A stretch of DNA of 64,000 bases from Mucidula mucida (Eukaryota > Basidiomycota > Agaricomycetes > Agaricales > Physalacriaceae). How positions within the stretch are numbered: position 1 is the stretch's first letter; the number at the start of each line of letters is the position of its first letter. Below the pieces are notes generated by a model that did not search any database, was not told the DNA's origin, and saw only the letters and a list, made by a program, of their open reading frames with translations. Of the stretch, positions 1-13,484 are shown piece by piece. The position numbers were made by a program, and so were the translations under genes. The DNA lies in assembly GCA_015501055.1 (NCBI GenBank), contig JADNYV010000083.1, forward strand, positions 1 through 64,000, read 5' to 3'.

Positions 1-175
1 TGAGAAGAGAACAAGCTCTGACGCTTTGATTGACAGGAACAGAGGCATGAACTCGCACCAATGCTGTGGCCCGCTTTTTGGCAGCCGTTGATAATGGTCT
101 TGATGCTATACGCCGTCGCTCGCAGGACCTTGACAGCCTGAGATTAATATTCTGAAACATGTGGGTTCGACCATC
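1..175. repeat. Outer flank repeat, inverted match to 13005-13180
   Basis: This stretch matches the reverse complement of 13005-13180 with scattered substitutions and small indels; the shared core includes CTGACAGCCTGAGATTAATA-type sequence reading in opposite directions. It starts at the first base of the window, so the match probably continues to the left. It shows that the palindrome below once extended further out, with 176-1598 and 9949-13004 being alternative contents. No gene is recognised in it. Confidence 0.8.
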
Positions 176-517
176 GCAAACGGAACGTTCGTATGTCAAG
201 TGCCTAGAGACGTCTCTTCGTTTCAATACATGCGCTGCACGTTCTATTCACTTGTCAGTTCAGATGAAATCGTGCAGCTATGAACCCAGGTGGTACCTCA
301 CATCGGGAGAGACACCTCACCAGCGTGAAGCGATCCGTCTGCCAGTGATAGTCTGTTCTTCGCAACGACAACATTGTTTTAGATCAGCTGTGCTGCGACT
401 TGTACTATGAAACGACAATACTTTAGATATCGCAGAAATCCTCGCACGGCGGGCATTCTTGCTAACATGTCCTTCCAGCGCACACGGCAAGACCACGTCA
501 AGCGGCTTTTGTTGAGA

Positions 518-524
518 TATAAAA
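518..524 (+). promoter_or_regulatory. TATA box of the peroxidase gene
   Basis: TATAAAA lies 94 bases before the ATG at 618, a normal distance for a fungal TATA promoter with a short leader. No other gene starts nearby on this strand. Confidence 0.6.
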
Positions 525-617
525 GCCACTACAGCTTCTTTCCAGGTTCTTCAGAACATCCTTCACTACCTTCGTTATCAAACTCACTCCTTCGTGCTTG
601 TCTTTACTTCGTTTGAT

Positions 618-2419
<1,802 letters not shown>

Positions 2420-2935
2420 GCCGTTCCTCACTGTGCTTCTCGCAGTTATCTGATACCCCCACAGTCCACCTTCCTGAGTTCAACCGTCGATATCTTAGTA
2501 CATGTGTTACTACTAGCTTGACGCTTATCCATTTAACGGGCACCATATAAACATCTTGCTGTTTCCGCTGGTCACTGTGAATACGAATACATCATCATTT
2601 CCATTTCTCGTGTACATGTACGAAACGTAGATTCGATTACCACTGGCCATGGAATCAGGTCCATTAATTCATTGCCCTAAGAAACAGTGACACCCACGGA
2701 CAAACAACCAAAGTCTCTTCGAAATCATTCCAAGCATGGATCTTTGTCGAGGGCGCAGAGCTTCCAATTCGACTTCTTCTGTCGGCAGCTTGTTGATCTG
2801 AGTATGAGTATCATTGAGCTGGCCCGAGACATGTCTTATTTGTCGACATGTTAAACGCAGCGTTCCCTCGGTTTTCAATCGAGCTTAAAGTTACGGAGCA
2901 CAATTTAATTCACATGTCGTACACATAACACTAAA
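2420..2935. other. Convergent intergenic spacer (left arm)
   Basis: This separates the 3' ends of the peroxidase and the FunK1 gene. I see no coding exon. Its mirror copy is at about 8607-9123. Both 3' untranslated regions must lie here. Confidence 0.5.
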
Positions 2936-5457
2936 CTACAAGCCAAGATCAGGGCAACGAAACTCCAGCAGGTCCCGGTCAAGTCGTGTCATATACTGGC
3001 AAAAGCTCCAGTAATCTATGTTTCCCCCGAGTGTCTCATCGTCGATCGTCAACTTTGCCTTCATGACCGGCTCCTTAATGCGGCCAGCCTTTATGGCTTT
3101 CAGCAGTCTGTCGTCGGTGCCTCTGCCAAGCGTGGGTTGAAGCTTCACCTGCTGCTCGCGACGAAACCTGCTCCAAGTTTTTTCCAGATCGAGATGACCC
3201 ACACCTCAAATTGTTTAAATCCGGGGGCGATTTGAGCTTTGATAAAGTCTTCGTTGGTGTCCTGGAAGAAGTCTACCTTGGTCCTTTTGAGGGCCGACCA
3301 GGATTGCGCGTAATCGAACCAATCGTTGAACGGTGGTTTCTCTCGGAGCACCAGGGCACGCTTCTTTTTGCGTGTAAAGTCATGGCGACAGACGAGCATG
3401 AGGAGCACGTAGAACAGAGATTCCAGGTCATGTCTGTAGAGATGACGGACTTGCAATTTATGGGGATTCTGGAGGTCAAGGGCCATGAAGGGAGGTGTTC
3501 CGGTGCGCCGCAGCGACGTGCCGGATTCGAGCTCGGACAGCAACGATGCGAGATCAAGGTCATTCGGAACGCCGAACACATGCCCTAATTCATCCTCGCG
3601 GAACATGATATTGGACATGCTTAAATCGCGGTGAAGGATCTTGGGGAAATCGTAAAGCCATTTATGAGCTGTGGACTATTTAAAATGTGGTGATGCATGG
3701 GTTTGTTCAAACTCACTTTGGAGGATATCCAGAAAAACTTGGGCAATCTTGCGCTGACTGGTCAAATTTGTTATCGGAAATAGCTCTTCGGACACGCAGA
3801 TGCGAAGGCAGCGGTCTTCATAGTAATATTTCTTCTCGTCTGCGTACACTGCATTATCCAGGAAGTCGCGCATGCGGGCTTGAACAGAGCCTTTGGCAAT
3901 CTCACGTCCTTGGATGCAACCATGTTCAGTAGGTGGCTAAGGACCCAGGCGTGTTCCTCGTCCGACTCGGCGCACACTCGAGCTTTCTGGATAAGCTCCA
4001 TTTCTGTGGCGCGTGTCCTGGCCGGACAGCTGAATTTCACGACAAAATGCTTGTCGTCGGTCGAACGTCTAGCTGCGACGACGCATGTGCTACGACCGAT
4101 TAGACCTGGCTGGCGAAAGACGATGTCCTTGAGAGTGTACTCCACGTTCTCAATCGTCATTCGCCGGTTGCGGAACATTTGCGCCAATCCCAGATGCCTT
4201 TTCCTCCAGACGTTTTGCGGTGGATTCATAGTCTGTGCACAACTTCAATGAATCTTTGACGACAGTGCGAAGCCCAAGGTCCTCAGGACTGAGGCGTCGC
4301 AGACCGTACACCATCAAGATGAAGAGAGTCTGCCCTGCCTCGGTCGAGAGGTCGACGGCGGTGGAAACTGCTATGACACTACGGTCAAAGTACTCGAGCT
4401 GGAATCGGTCGCGGTCGAACAAGGTGAGTATGCTATGGGAACGGAGAATGACGTTGGAGAGGTGTTCCATGGCATATCGCGCGCACTGCGTCTGAGGATC
4501 GACTTGACTGTCTGGATCCTTTTCGTCCATCGCTGCGCGAGTGTCACTGAACATCTCGTGGGATAGGCGGATGATCTTTGATTGGTATTGCTCCCTGCAG
4601 GACTATCATCCGTGCGACTTCGCTTCCTAGACGCACTGCCGGAAGCAGCAAGACTCGCTTGACCTGAATTCGGCGTGCTTGCCTTGCTTCGCGGCCACGC
4701 GACTTTTGTAGTGGGTCTCACCTTGAATGACGAGTATAAGCCTGGAATATTCGCAAGGGCTGATAAATTGGACTTCACCTTTATTGAGAACCCGAAAGTC
4801 TTGGTCGCCGCGGCACATGGCATAGTCGGTGTTCTTCACCTCAACAACATGGACGACATTAGCGAAGCTCAGCTTCTTATTATTAACGGTGAAGGTGTTG
4901 AACAATGCTCTGATGTCTGGGGACAAGTGATCAATAACACCGTCAACGAGTTTGACGGGATCGTTCTGGGAGAAAGCCAATTTCAATGCTTCTCGATCAT
5001 GGTCACCCAGAGGATCATATTGATCAAGAAGCTTCAGAACAACGGCATAGAGGGAAACAATGAAAGGATAGAGGCGTCGCTCGTGACCACGATCTTTGAC
5101 GCTTTTGAGAAAGTCCTTCAAGGCCTTCTGGAAGTCGGCGTGGGCAATGATAGGTGGTAAGATGATAGAGCATGATGAATCTGCCTCCCAGTTGGCAGGC
5201 GTTTTAAACACCAGTTCCATGAACTTGTCGGCATGCATGAAAACACGATTGTTGCGGAGATCGTGCTCGATATATGCGTCGTAGTCTGTCCGCTGGTACG
5301 GGCCCGTGTCCGTTGGCTTCTTGTCGTCATCGTAGGAAGAGCGTACACCAGAGCCAAAGCCTTGAGGCGTAGTCAGCAACATGGGTCGGGGATTCGCTGA
5401 GATATCTGGGCTCGGCGTCTGAGCTCGGTTCTCAGGACCGTCGGCGAGAAAATCCAT
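2936..5457 (-). pseudogene. FunK1-type protein kinase, left palindrome copy, broken
   Basis: Fungal-specific Ser/Thr kinase family with a long N-terminal domain. The start is MDFLADG at 5457; the upstream ATG used in the other copy is out of frame here. Kinase landmarks are a VVKFSC lysine strand, HRDLSMSN catalytic loop, NDLDLA in the DFG position and a TGTPPFMA substrate loop. An intron lies at 3669-3716; its branch site reads TTAAA where the right copy has CTAAC. Compared with the right copy, three single bases are missing near 4560-4730. They sum to a restored frame downstream but open a stop in between. Another base is missing near 3160, so the last 80 residues are in a different frame. 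The region that is frameshifted in the right copy near 8208 is intact here. So each copy is broken at different points. Confidence 0.88.
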
Positions 5458-5549
5458 CTCAGAGGAGAATGTATGGAGACATTGTAAGAAGTAAGAGAGG
5501 ATGCTGAGGAAGATAGAGAAGATGAAGACCCATGTCGGAAAGTCCTGGC

Positions 5550-5556
5550 TTTTATA
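5550..5556 (-). promoter_or_regulatory. TATA box of left FunK1
   Basis: TATAAAA on the minus strand, mirrored at 5964-5970. It lies about 93 bases upstream of the start at 5457. Confidence 0.55.
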
Positions 5557-5737
5557 GTCCGAGGGGAATGATGGGCGTTTATCTGAGGTTCAACCACACA
5601 CGTGTACTTTCCATTTTTGACCAATGGTTGTCACAACGGTCACAGCTATCACCGAAGAGGCAGTACAGGTCCCTTGTTCTACGCAATAGTACTTTCGGGG
5701 GTCTGCCTTGTACTGAATTGCGCCTCATGGTAGTCGT

Positions 5738-5782
5738 CGGCTCCTTGTGCTTGGTGTAGCCGCGAAATCAACCTCATGCCGC
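5738..5782. other. 45-bp palindrome spacer
   Basis: Unique bases between the two arms; perfect complementarity starts at 5737/5783. The arms next to it also serve as back-to-back promoters for the two kinases. No ORF is assigned. Such a short spacer is either a true fold-back duplication or the mark of a chimeric read. Confidence 0.85.
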
Positions 5783-5963
5783 ACGACTACCATGAGGCGC
5801 AATTCAGTACAAGGCAGACCCCCGAAAGTACTATTGCGTAGAACAAGGGACCTGTACTGCCTCTTCGGTGATAGCTGTGACCGTTGTGACAACCATTGGT
5901 CAAAAATGGAAAGTACACGTGTGTGGTTGAACCTCAGATAAACGCCCATCATTCCCCTCGGAC

Positions 5964-5970
5964 TATAAAA
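5964..5970 (+). promoter_or_regulatory. TATA box of right FunK1
   Basis: TATAAAA about 68 bases before the ATG at 6038. This spacing supports 6038 rather than an ATG at 5987, which would leave almost no leader. Confidence 0.55.
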
Positions 5971-6037
5971 GCCAGGACTTTCCGACATGGGTCTTCATCT
6001 TCTCTATCTTCCTCAGCATCCTCTCTTACTTCTTACA

Positions 6038-8606
6038 ATGTCTCCATTACATTCGTCCTCTGAGATGGATTTTCTCGCCGACGGTCCTGAGAACCGAGCT
6101 CAGACGCCGAGCCCAGATATCTCAGCGAATCCCCGACCCATGTTGCTGACTACGCCTCAAGGCTTTGGCTCTGGTGTACGCTCTTCCTACGATGACGACA
6201 AGAAGCCAACGGACACGGGCCCGTACCAGCGGACAGACTACGACGCATATATCGAGCACGATCTCCGCAACAATCGTGTTTTCATGCATGCCGACAAGTT
6301 CATGGAACTGGTGTTTAAAACGCCTGCCAACTGGGAGGCAGATTCATCATGCTCTATCATCTTACCACCTATCATTGCCCACGCCGACTTCCAGAAGGCC
6401 TTGAAGGACTTTCTCAAAAGCGTCAAAGATCGTGGTCACGAGCGACGCCTCTATCCTTTCATTGTTTCCCTCTATGCCGTTGTTCTGAAGCTTCTTGATC
6501 AATATGATCCTCTGGGTGACCATGATCGAGAAGCATTGAAATTGGCTTTCTCCCAGAACGATCCCGTCAAACTCGTTGACGGTGTTATTGATCACTTGTC
6601 CCCAGACATCAGAGCATTGTTCAACACCTTCACCGTTAATAATAAGAAGCTGAGCTTCGCTAATGTCGTCCATGTTGTTGAGGTGAAGAACACCGACTAT
6701 GCCATGTGCCGCGGCGACCAAGACTTTCGGGTTCTCAATAAAGGTGAAGTCCAATTTATCAGCCCTTGCGAATATTCCAGGCTTATACTCGTCATTCAAG
6801 GTGAAGACCCACTACAAAAGTCGCGTGGCCGCGAAGCAAAGGCAAGCACGCCGAATTCAGGTCAAGCGAGTCTTGCTGCTTCCGGCAGTGCGTCTAGGAA
6901 GCGAAGTCGCACGGATGATAGTCCTGCAGGGAGCAATACCAATCACAAGATCATCCGCCTATCCCACGAGATGTTCAGTGACACTCGCGCAGCGATGGAC
7001 GAAAAGGATCCAGACAGTCAAGTCGATCCTCAGACGCAGTGCGCGCGATATGCCATGGAACACCTCTCCAACGTCATTCTCCGTTCCCACAGCATACTCA
7101 CCTTGTTCGACCGCGACCGATTCCAGCTCGAGTACTTTGACCGTAGTGTCATAGCAGTTTCCACCGCCGTCGACCTCTCGACCGAGGCAGGGCAGACTCT
7201 CTTCATCTTGATGGTGTACGGTCTGCGACGCCTCAGTCCTGAGGACCTTGGGCTTCGCACTGTCGTCAAAGATTCATTGAAGTTGTGCACAGACTATGAA
7301 TCCACCGCGAAACGTCTGGAGGAAAAAGGCATCTGGGATTGGCGCAGAATGTTCCGCAACCGGCGAATGACGATTGAGAACGTGGAGTACACTCTCAAGG
7401 ACATCGTCTTTCGCCAGCCAGGTCTAATCGGTCGTAGCACATGCGTCGTCGCAGCTAGACGTTCGACCGACAACAAGCATTTTGTCGTGAAATTCAGCTG
7501 TCCGGCCAGGACACGCGCCACAGAAATGGAGCTTATCCAGAAAGCGCGAGTGTGCGCCGAGTCGGACGAGGAACACGCCTGGGTCCTTAGCCACCTACCG
7601 AACATGGTTGCATCCAAGGACGTGGTGATTGCCAAAGGCTCTGTTCAAGCCCGCATGCGCGACTTCCTGGATAGTGCAGTGTACGCAGACGAGAAGAAAT
7701 ATTACTATGAAGACCGCTGCCTTCGCATCTGCGTGTCCGAAGAGCTATTTCCGATAACAGATTTGACCAGTCAGCGCAAGATTGCCCAAGTTTTTCTGGA
7801 TATCCTCCAAAGTGAGTTTGAACAAACCCATGCATCACCACATTCTAACTAGTCCACAGCTCATAAATGGCTTTACGATTTCCCCAAGATCCTTCACCGC
7901 GATTTAAGCATGTCCAATATCATGTTCCGCGAGGATGAATTAGGGCATGTGTTCGGCGTTCCGAATGACCTTGATCTCGCATCGTTGCTGTCCGAGCTCG
8001 AATCCGGCACAAGTGGGAGTACGTCGCTGCGGCGCACCGGAACACCTCCCTTCATGGCCCTTGACCTCCAGAATCCCCATAAATTGCAAGTCCGTCATCT
8101 CTACAGACATGACCTGGAATCTCTGTTCTACGTGCTCCTCATGCTCGTCTGTCGCCATGACTTTACACGCAAAAAGAAGCGTGCCCTGGTGCTCCGAGAG
8201 AAACCACCCGTTCAACGATTGGTTCGATTACGCGCAATCCTGGTCGGCCCTCAAAAGGACCAAGGTAGACTTCTTCCAGGACACCAACGAAGACTTTATC
8301 AAAGCTCAAATCGCCCCCGGATTTAAACAATTTGAGGTGTGGGTCATCTCGATCTGGAAAAAACTTGGAGCAGGTTTCGTCGCGAGGCAGCAGGTGAAGC
8401 TTCAACCCACGCTTGGCAGAGGCACCGACGACAGACTGCTGAAAGCCATAAAGGCTGGCCGCATTAAGGAGCCGGTCATGAAGGCAAAGTTGACGATCGA
8501 CGATGAGACACTCGGGGGAAACATAGATTACTGGAGCTTTTGCCAGTATATGACACGACTTGACCGGGACCTGCTGGAGTTTCGTTGCCCTGATCTTGGC
8601 TTGTAG
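6038..8606 (+). pseudogene. FunK1-type protein kinase, right palindrome copy, one frameshift
   Basis: Same family as the left copy. The start is taken as MSPLHSSSEMDF at 6038; M at 6065 is the alternative. Exon 1 runs to 7811, the intron is 7812-7859 (GTGAGT, CTAAC branch, CAG), and exon 2 begins in front of WLYDFPKILHRDLSMSN. The N-terminal two-thirds is fully open here. After the HLYRHDLESLFYVLLMLVCR helix one extra C near 8208 shifts the frame, and the true C-terminus (FNDWFDYAQSW to FRCPDLGL) continues in another frame to 8606. The left copy lacks that extra base. It is therefore either a pseudogene truncated late in the kinase C-lobe, or an intact gene with a base-calling error. FunK1 proteins are expanded in agaricomycetes; substrates are unknown. 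Confidence 0.88.
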
Positions 8607-9123
8607 TTTAGTGTTATGTGTACGACATGTGAATTAAATTGTGCTCCGTAACTTTAAGCTCGATTGAAAACCGAGGGAACGCTGCGTTTAACATGTCGAC
8701 AAATAAGACATGTCTCGGGCCAGCTCAATGATACTCATACTCAGATCAACAAGCTGCCGACAGAAGAAGTCGAAATTGGAAGCTCTGCGCCCTCGACAAA
8801 GATCCATGCTTGGAATGATTTCGAAGAGACTTTGGTTGTTTGTCCGTGGGTGTCACTGTTTCTTAGGGCAATGAATTAATGGACCTGATTCCATGGCCAG
8901 TGGTAATCGAATCTACGTTTCGTACATGTACACGAGAAATGGAAATGATGATGTATTCGTATTCACAGTGACCAGCGGAAACAGCAAGATGTTTATATGG
9001 TGCCCGTTAAATGGATAAGCGTCAAGCTAGTAGTAACACATGTACTAAGATATCGACGGTTGAACTCAGGAAGGTGGACTGTGGGGGTATCAGATAACTG
9101 CGAGAAGCACAGTGAGGAACGGC
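8607..9123. other. Convergent intergenic spacer (right arm)
   Basis: Mirror of 2420-2935, between the FunK1 stop and the peroxidase stop. No exon seen. Confidence 0.5.
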
Positions 9124-9948
9124 TTACACTGGTGGTACGCTTGTCTCTTCCCCTGCGAATCAGATAAGTGTGTCAGTCTACTGCGCCATCCTTGGTAGAC
9201 ACCTGGGTCGGCTGACAAACTTGGGAACGTTGCGGTAGCACACTGAATAGCCCGATCATGTTCATTCCAATTCCCTTGATGTGCAATACACTTACCGAAG
9301 ACTCGATATCACCTATGGTCCTTCCAGCGGGAAGATGTGGCCGCGGCAGGCTGAAGCGCGCCGGGACAGGGATGACCTCTGAACAATCAATCAAGTCCTT
9401 ACGATCATGGCCGAGGATAGCCATTTTGGCCATCGCCTTCTTGAAGTTGTTCATCATCTTGTTGTGGTCCGCTATCACGTCCGATGAGCAAAACTTTACT
9501 GTGCAGGACCAGAAGCGCACCAATTTGTGTTTGCCATTCACATGACGTTCGTTTATCTCTGTTGAAGAGTCGCAAGTGTCGTGGTCGACCATTGAATTCT
9601 TGCAGAGATCATCTAAGACTCACCTAGCCAGTTCAAAATCAGACGTCAAGCGGAACTCTCCTGCTAAAGGAGATTCGACTCCTCCGGCATCGCGCCCGTC
9701 TCCAGGGAACGCGGTGCCCTTCAATAACGTCTATCATCCGCCGATGCCGTTAGCACTGGACACCGGGAAGTGGCTCATCGTCACACGCACCTCGACGTAG
9801 AACTGCGAATCAAAAGTATCCGGTGTACTGTCAAATGGCGATCCGGGAACGCTCCGATAAACATTTCCTTCTCAGACGATTGCTTCTCTTGAAGGAATCG
9901 AACACGCACGGGATCTACGCCATCTTGGGCTGCGACGCTATGTGACTT
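9124..9948 (-). pseudogene. Class II peroxidase, 3' fragment
   Basis: This holds only the exons equivalent to the left copy from late exon 8 to the stop (ADPGEETSVPPV tail, TAA at 9124-9126). It starts inside the proximal-histidine region and lacks the signal peptide, distal haem pocket and two of three Mn ligands. The break point at 9948 joins it to sequence carrying a MYND gene. It has no promoter of its own in view. It is a truncated pseudogene created when one side of the palindrome lost or never acquired the 5' half. Confidence 0.88.
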
Positions 9949-10138
9949 CATCTCCGTTTCAAAGCGGCAGCTCGTTGATACCTATTGCTCCGATATCTAC
10001 CACATATGGTGGAACTGACCCGAGGCTCGTCGACATGCTCAATGCAGCATTCGCTCTTTTTCAGACGCTGGCTCGGGAGCCGGAGATAATCGTGGCGTAC
10101 CCTTGATTCAATTGCGCTTTTTGTACGGGATCTAAGAA

Positions 10139-11467
10139 CTATGAATTCACCGCCCTCTTCAACACGTCTAGCCAATTTCTCTCAGCCGGAACTGCCACCA
10201 AGTCCTTCTCCTTGATGTAGTCAATGTAAATATTATTGGTAAACGGATGCCAGTCGTCCTTGACAAACACGCGAAGCATACGCTCGCCCTGGTGGTGAAA
10301 TAACATTCCCATCATATGATTCCGCCCATGAGGATTCACATCGATATGGAACCACTCTTGAATCTCTTTGATGGATAGACCTTCGGCCGCACGCACGGTG
10401 TGCTTGTAGCGTCCCTCAACTACCTTCTCGACGTCAACGTGCAGGACAAAGGCATGAGTCGCTAATAGACGTTAGTGTCGCACGCCACGCAGAACACATA
10501 ACGCACCTATACGGCTCCTGTTAGCAGCAACTCCCAGCTCCAACGCTCTGAACGCAGCCCTCGTGATATGCTTCCTCCGAGAAGCGAACCACGCCAAGGT
10601 CGCCTTTCTCCTCTTCCGCACTTCTTCCAGTGAACTCCCAGGACGGTACAGATAGTCCTGAAGAGGGTGCTCCTTTCCATCCTCGACGCTATCGCAAACC
10701 CACTTCTCCAAATCGCATTCGAAGTCGGGCCACAGCGCGTGCTTCGCTAGCGGGATAGTCATAGTGATACCCAGATACGCTGCCTCGAGGCTCGACGGCA
10801 TCTCATCGTCAATGAACAGCATAAAAGCCGCGCCCTCGTTCGGACGTCTATACCTAAGCGATTCAGCATTGTTGCTCTTGAAGCGCCGAATGACTTCCTC
10901 GTCCGATATCACTTGAACTGACTTGACGTGGTGGGAAAACGTAGGCGGCCCCGAGGTATTGAGGGCAACCAAGGTATCGATGTTGATGGCCAATACGTGT
11001 GTTTCTGAGAGTCTGATGGGTAAAATCCAAAGCGTCGATGGGTAAACGAAACATACGAGAGCGATCGCCCGGCTGTCCTACATCGAGCGCCCAATACACG
11101 GGCAGCACAAGCAGCGGGCCCACACCTTTGATCCACGCGCGCAGACTCTTATCGCGCTCAGCCATACCGTGCTCTCTGGTGATTTCTGATCTCCTCTCAT
11201 CCCTCTCGCAATCCACCTTATGTTTCTCCCAATCGCCTCGCTGACAGTTCTGACTCTATGGGGGTTTCTCAGACCATAATTTTCGCGTCGAGAACAAAAA
11301 CATACGCAATACAGCGTCATCCGGCAGCGACTGCACGTCTGTAATCTCGTCCCGTCCGGAAGACACATCTCACATCGCTGTGGTGCCAGTTCTTGATGCA
11401 TTCGGAACAAGTGCTTCTGACAGCCGCAGCATCCTGACTTTAGTGGGTTGGAAGGTCTTGTCGCCAT
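10139..11467 (-). CDS. MYND-type zinc finger protein
   Basis: Starts at MATRPSNPLK (11467). The finger comprises the Cys pairs in QRCEMCL and CSRCRMTLYC, then, after an intron at 11256-11305, SQNCQRGDWEKHKVDC, which completes C-x3-C-x7-H-x3-C. Further introns: 11005-11056 and 10462-10506. The downstream region reads PVYWALDVG...THVLAINIDTLV, a pattern I associate with agaricomycete MYND proteins of unknown role, and ends WLDVLKRAVNS. About 360 residues, no frameshift seen. MYND fingers usually bind proline-rich partners, often in transcription; the target here is unknown. The gene lies wholly in the segment that replaces the peroxidase 5' half in the right arm and has no partner in the left arm. 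Confidence 0.85.
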
Positions 11468-13004
11468 CGTTGTCGTTCAAAGAAAGTCGTCCATGGGACT
11501 AAGGGTCGTCGTTCACAGGGAATAACAACCGCGAGCCATCAACAGGAAGCACAAGACGTCGGACCAGAGGAACACCATCGATGATTATCGATCATCAACA
11601 ACCCCCGCCTGAAGAACCGCCTGGCCACTCCATAAGGTCAGGGAGAAAGGGTCAGAGCTGTGGGTACGATGGAGGGTTGGTACCCAATTTGTATAGAATT
11701 CGTGTAGTAAGGACAAGGAAGGATTCCTCCATCTGCCATCTGAAAGACAGAAGCAGGTCCTTGTTCCCGTTAGCTGGCTATCTCTGACTGTAAGACCTGC
11801 AGTCAAAGACATTGTAATCCGTGGTGGCGCGAAAGTTGTATGCCTCCTTTGGCCCTCATAATCACGTCCAAGCTTCCGTGGCTGTAGAGAGCGCACTGTA
11901 AGCTGTATTGCGCCAGACCCGTTTAACTGGGGTTCCTGACTGCCTGACTGCACGCGAAGGATAATAGCAGATTGTGGCTGTGCTACCTCACGCTCGACTC
12001 CCCTTCAAGTTCTACCCATGTCTCCGGACCTTATAATCTTGCTCGGCGCCTCTAGAGTCTTAGGTAGATGGATGTTTTCAGTGACGCCCAACTTTGGTAT
12101 TATGTCGCCGCCAATAACATTTCATAGCGCGACTGCAGCAGGAAGCGCCGTCAGCCTCTAAAGGGCACGAGCAGGATATGCCATAGGCTTACATCCGGAT
12201 TTCTCCAACACCGCCAAATGGTAGTTATTTTCCTGTATCAACATCATTCGACGACTCTTCGCATTCTAGTGTGATAACCCGGCGAACAGAAAAACAGTCC
12301 TTACACGCCGTGTTGTCGACGTGACATAATCCTCGCCTGCTGTCATTTGTAGGCAAGCGAGGACACTCTACTCACTGCTACTGAGATACAGTACTGACGG
12401 TTTTGGTGAGCTCACAGCGTTGGCTTCTACGATATGATGAACATGCCGTTAGACGAGAACAGACTCCAACATACCTTTGAGCACCCGGAAATACAGAGCG
12501 CCCTTGAGGTGCAGGGGAGCCTCCGGAAAAGAGTGTTTCCAGAGGATAAGCAGCCAAGGAGCTGTCCATCAAGTTCGTAATCATTGTCAGCACGCTAAGT
12601 CAAAGGAATGAGATATAGGTATTGGAGCAAGATGACACATAACCTCCAGCGACAGCAATGTTTTAGTCAAATTTGAGGTAGGTGAGAATGAAAATACTGG
12701 TCGCACGTACTCCTTACATGAATTCTGGTCTAACAGGTGCTCTTAAGGTCGTTCCTTGTCGGCCAGGTACGACGAATTAGTGGTGCTGGACACGGACTTT
12801 GAGGTGGCGCATATTCCTAGACGGAATTGTCACGGATCTCAGGTCATAAATGAGTGTACATACACTTGTATACCCTCAAACCCACTATATTTGAGCTTTC
12901 TCTTGCCCCCGCCGTGAAGCCGGAGCTTTGGAAAGCCAGGCCAAGCTGGTGGCTTCACGGCCAGCAGATCACTAAGTCGAAATGAGAACCTTCCTTCCAG
13001 GATG
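11468..13004. other. Non-coding stretch with a GC-rich hairpin
   Basis: No gene recognised in either strand over 1.5 kb upstream of the MYND gene. Near its end, 12911-12921 (GCCGTGAAGCC) is the exact complement of 12951-12961, giving an 11-bp stem with a 29-nt loop. The rest shows no obvious repeat. Confidence 0.5.
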
Positions 13005-13180
13005 GTCGAACACGCATGTTTCAGAATATTAATCTCAGGCTGTCAAGGTGTCCTGAGAACGGCGGCGTATATCATGAAGGCCATCACCAACCGCTCGTAG
13101 AAGCGGGCCACAGCGTCGGTGCGAGTTCATGTCTCTGTTCCTGTCAATCAGCGCGTCAGAGCTTGTTCTCTTCTCTGAAA
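13005..13180. repeat. Outer flank repeat, inverted match to 1-175
   Basis: Partner of 1-175. It marks the outer right limit of the duplicated region within the window and shows that 9949-13004 is a substitution rather than the natural end of homology. Confidence 0.8.
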
Positions 13181-13484
13181 GTGAATGTATTCACGTACCT
13201 GGGTAACGTCAGCTCTAAGTGGCGCTCTATTCCGTTATCATCATTGAGCCAATCTGCCAGTGAGGCTGTGGCTGCCAGACTTGTCGTCCGGGAAGTGAAT
13301 TCGGATCCGAGAAGCGGATATTCCAAAACGACTGGAATGGATGCATTGTGACTATGTAGCGAGGTATGAGGACTGTGTTCTGTCAAACCATCGACGTGGA
13401 GAAAGGTAAAGTAGCCTCAGGCCGTAGCGGGATGCCGTTAATGGCATGATGGCAGGCAGAGCGCTCTAGGTGGACAGCGAGGTC

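Larger units (their letters stand above)
5783..9948. repeat. Right arm of the palindrome
   Basis: Inverted copy of 1599-5737. It ends abruptly within peroxidase exon 8; from 9949 the sequence is unrelated to the left arm until 13005. It carries a 12-bp in-frame insertion in the kinase (near 8013) that the left arm lacks, plus single-base indels. Confidence 0.95.

Noticed and set aside
5532..5988. Two mirrored 75-87-codon frames reading MSESPGFYSPRG on both sides of the palindrome centre
   Set aside because: They overlap the TATA boxes and leaders of the kinases, have no domain, and exist twice only because of the palindrome.
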